From assembly GCA_023388515.1 (NCBI GenBank), contig JAEWGD010000034.1, forward strand, positions 1 through 17,383: a DNA stretch of 17,383 nt. Direction: 5' to 3'. The DNA is from Bacillota bacterium (GTDB taxonomy: Bacteria > Bacillota > Clostridia > Oscillospirales > Ruminococcaceae). A model generated the notes under the pieces. That model did no database searches. It was not told where the DNA came from and worked only from the letters and a program-made list of their open reading frames with translations. The position numbers were made by a program, and so were the translations under genes. This document shows, piece by piece, positions 16,161 through 17,383 of this stretch (position 1 is the first letter of the stretch; the number at the start of each line of letters is the position of its first letter).

Positions 16161-16181
16161 TTAATCCATATTTCCTTTCAT
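16161..16181 (-). other. Six-codon mini-frame directly before the first operon gene
   Basis: A well-spaced AAGGA precedes an ATG that opens MKGNMD and stops one base before the ATG of the 512-aa gene. The first gene has a poorer ribosome site than this mini-frame, so re-initiation is conceivable. It may equally be chance. Confidence 0.2.
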
Positions 16182-16414
16182 AAATATAATTCCTTCTTAG
16201 TCTCTCATGAACATATTCTATAAATCATTATTCACTTATACTAGGTCGACACTGTAAATATCTTCTATAAGGCTTTATTTAGCACTTTCTTATTATCTAA
16301 TAAAACAAATAGACTTCTGTACTTTTGTCATCTACTATAATCTTTAAGGCATTCTTTGTTAAATATTCTCTATAATATGTGTTTTTTATACCATATTTTT
16401 ATTTTATTATCCAT

Positions 16415-16442
16415 ATCCTACTATATTATATTTTTTTGTCAA
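16415..16442 (-). promoter_or_regulatory. Candidate sigma-A promoter for the operon
   Basis: TTGACA (16442-16437) is a perfect -35 box. After 16 bases, TAGGAT (16420-16415) matches four of six positions of TATAAT. Transcription would start near 16408, leaving about 250 bases of untranslated leader before the first gene. A second weaker candidate is TATAAA about 30 bases further downstream. These are consensus matches by eye only. Confidence 0.4.
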
Positions 16443-16835
16443 TATATTGTTTTTATTTACAACTTCCTAAAATCTAAAACTCTTAATATTTCCACTCTTT
16501 ATATTGAAATTACTCCTTTTTATACTCTCCCTAAATACGCAATGATTTACTCCTCCCCTTCCTTTGCTATAAAAAATACTAGCCTTTAACTGTATACTAT
16601 TGGGTTGGATAAATACACTAACAATAAATACATTCTCAAAAGTAATAACATGATTTTGTAGGATTAATTTGACGTTATATATATTCATTATTAATTGTTT
16701 GACTTTTTCTTTGCCATATTTGACATCTTATATTTTCATACATTCTTTAATCTCAGCTACGAAGGTCTATTTTCCGTATTTATTAAAAGAATAATAATAA
16801 TTAGATATCCAGACTCTTGTTTTATTCAATTAGAA

Positions 16836-16888
16836 CAAGTCGAAATGGTGCAAACAAAAGAAAAGTAGACCATTTCTTCAAAAACTTG
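16836..16888. repeat. Imperfect inverted-repeat structure in the upstream noncoding region
   Basis: GAAATGGT (16842-16849) pairs perfectly with ACCATTTC (16869-16876). Outside it, CAAGT (16836-16840) pairs with ACTTG (16884-16888), so two nested arms flank a 19-base loop. No T-run follows, so it is not a classic terminator. It could be an operator, an element end or a structured RNA. Confidence 0.35.
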
Positions 16889-17143
16889 ATTAACATATAT
16901 AATTTGCGTCATCTTTAAATTTTACAATAAAGAATATACTGATAAATATACATGTGAGGAACAATAAGCCAGTTGTATATTATTCGCGATTTTACAAAAC
17001 CTATATGTTGCACCAATTATCCCGTCCATTTGCTATGGACACTAGTAAATGTTTCTTTACAATATCTAAACCTATCAATTATATACAATCTTCTCCCTAA
17101 AACTAAAAGCGGACTTCGTTTTAAATTTTTCAGAAGAATATTT

Positions 17144-17189
17144 ATTATACTATATTTCATTTGTTGTATTAATTGTGCAACAAATGAAA
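17144..17189 (-). promoter_or_regulatory. Perfect 12-bp inverted repeat around a possible -35/-10 promoter (operator-like)
   Basis: TTTCATTTGTTG (17155-17166) and CAACAAATGAAA (17178-17189) are perfect inverted repeats separated by 11 bases. On the minus strand a consensus TATAAT lies at 17149-17144, with TTAATA (four of six) as -35 at 17172-17167, spacing 17. The -35 falls in the loop of the repeat and one arm fills the spacer, as expected for a repressor operator. A second TATAAT on the plus strand (17198-17203) lies on the other side, so divergent transcription is possible. Confidence 0.4.
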
Positions 17190-17204
17190 AACTTTATTAT
17201 AATA

Positions 17205-17225
17205 AAAAAAGTAGCCATAAAGACT
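17205..17225 (-). terminator. Hairpin with T-run after the deacetylase fragment
   Basis: On the minus strand, AGTAG and CTACT form a 5-bp stem, extendable by two G-U pairs, with a nine-base loop followed by TTTTTTT. It is a plausible weak intrinsic terminator that isolates the deacetylase gene from the operon. Confidence 0.45.
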
Positions 17226-17253
17226 ACTCCGTCTTAAACAGCCTATTTTCATC

Positions 17254-17383
17254 CTAATCTTCATTTCCCCATGCAGCGTCAAAGCTTAGTGATATCTTGT
17301 TCTCATCCGTATCTACACAATAGATGGGCAGGTCTCTCTTTTTACCTATATTGGATACCGTAATTGCCTCCGGAATAAACTTA
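17254..17383 (-). pseudogene. 3' end of a truncated polysaccharide deacetylase (PdaB-like) reading frame
   Basis: The frame entering from the right edge reads PEAITVSNIGKKRDLPIY, then CVDTDENKISLSFDAAWGN, and stops at TAG 17254-17256 two residues later. This is the linker and first catalytic motif (FDAAW, with the metal-binding/catalytic Asp) of NodB-domain deacetylases typical of clostridial sporulation proteins. About 180 further residues, including the His-x-x-x-His motif, should follow but do not. The gene is therefore cut short, and the following bases do not continue the domain in another frame as far as I can see. The break may mark the right boundary of the DNA that brought in the operon. 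The upstream part lies outside the window. Confidence 0.6.

Larger units (their letters stand above)
16182..17143. other. Long stretch without a convincing gene
   Basis: About 960 bases, AT-rich, on which I can support no gene. Both strands hold only short frames without ribosome sites. It contains the candidate promoter, the nested inverted repeat and several TTTGAC-like words near 16670-16730. I looked for a RiPP precursor, tRNA, riboswitch or small protein and found none that holds up. Such a long gap before a packed operon may be scar tissue from insertion or deletion. Confidence 0.5.

Noticed and set aside
16293..16331. 12-codon frame MTKVQKSICFIR as a possible leader or precursor peptide
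   Set aside because: No ribosome site, no leader/core organisation and too short to be recognised by the radical SAM enzymes.
16467..16688. Minus-strand frame of 73 codons in the noncoding region
   Set aside because: No ribosome site precedes the ATG and the protein composition is not convincing; I could not link it to any family.
16973..17257. Plus-strand frame of 94 codons beginning at TTG
   Set aside because: It has an unusual start, a poorly spaced ribosome site, and runs through the inverted repeat, the terminator hairpin and the end of the deacetylase fragment on the other strand. The sequence resembles no family I know.
1..17383. CRISPR arrays, tRNA or rRNA genes, integrase or toxin-antitoxin genes
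   Set aside because: I looked on both strands for regularly spaced repeats, cloverleaf patterns and recombinase motifs and saw none.

Overview
The window is AT-rich DNA (about one third G+C by eye). It looks like a Firmicute, most likely a clostridial/Lachnospiraceae-type anaerobe. The grounds are AGGAGG-like ribosome sites, clostridial-looking protein sequences, and a fragment at the right edge that reads like the start of the NodB domain of a sporulation-type (PdaB-like) polysaccharide deacetylase.

Nearly everything lies on the minus strand, so the biological order runs from high to low coordinates. From right to left: (1) 17383-17254, the 3' end of a deacetylase reading frame that stops just after the first catalytic Asp region and is probably truncated. 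(2) 17253-16160, about 1.1 kb with no convincing gene. It contains a 12-bp inverted repeat around a possible promoter, a second inverted-repeat structure, and another possible promoter nearer the operon. (3) 16159-444, fourteen tightly packed same-strand genes that look like one operon. (4) 443-1, a weak terminator-like hairpin, a 41-codon reading frame that may be a gene remnant, a second stem-loop, and the possible first 16 codons of another minus-strand gene.

In order of transcription the operon encodes: a 512-aa protein with a probable beta-sandwich region joined to a family seen in peptide and aminoglycoside clusters; two ABC exporter half-transporters; an amino acid:[carrier protein] ligase (class II aminoacyl-tRNA-synthetase fold); a broken carrier-protein copy; an intact carrier protein; a CYTH triphosphatase-like protein; an NTP_transf_5-type nucleotidyltransferase-like protein; a PHP phosphoesterase; a pyruvate-kinase-like protein without its C-terminal domain; two radical SAM enzymes with extra C-terminal cysteines; a second nucleotidyltransferase-like protein; an HPr-kinase-like P-loop protein; and a 2H phosphoesterase.

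My reading (inference) is an undescribed biosynthetic gene cluster. An amino acid is activated and held as a thioester on the carrier protein, remodelled by the two radical SAM enzymes, and handled through phosphorylated or nucleotidylated intermediates by an unusually large set of phosphoryl-transfer enzymes (seven of the fourteen genes). The product is then exported by the ABC pair. I found no convincing ribosomal precursor peptide, no NRPS/PKS module, no glycosyltransferase, no dedicated regulator and no recombinase in the window. The substrate and product are unknown.
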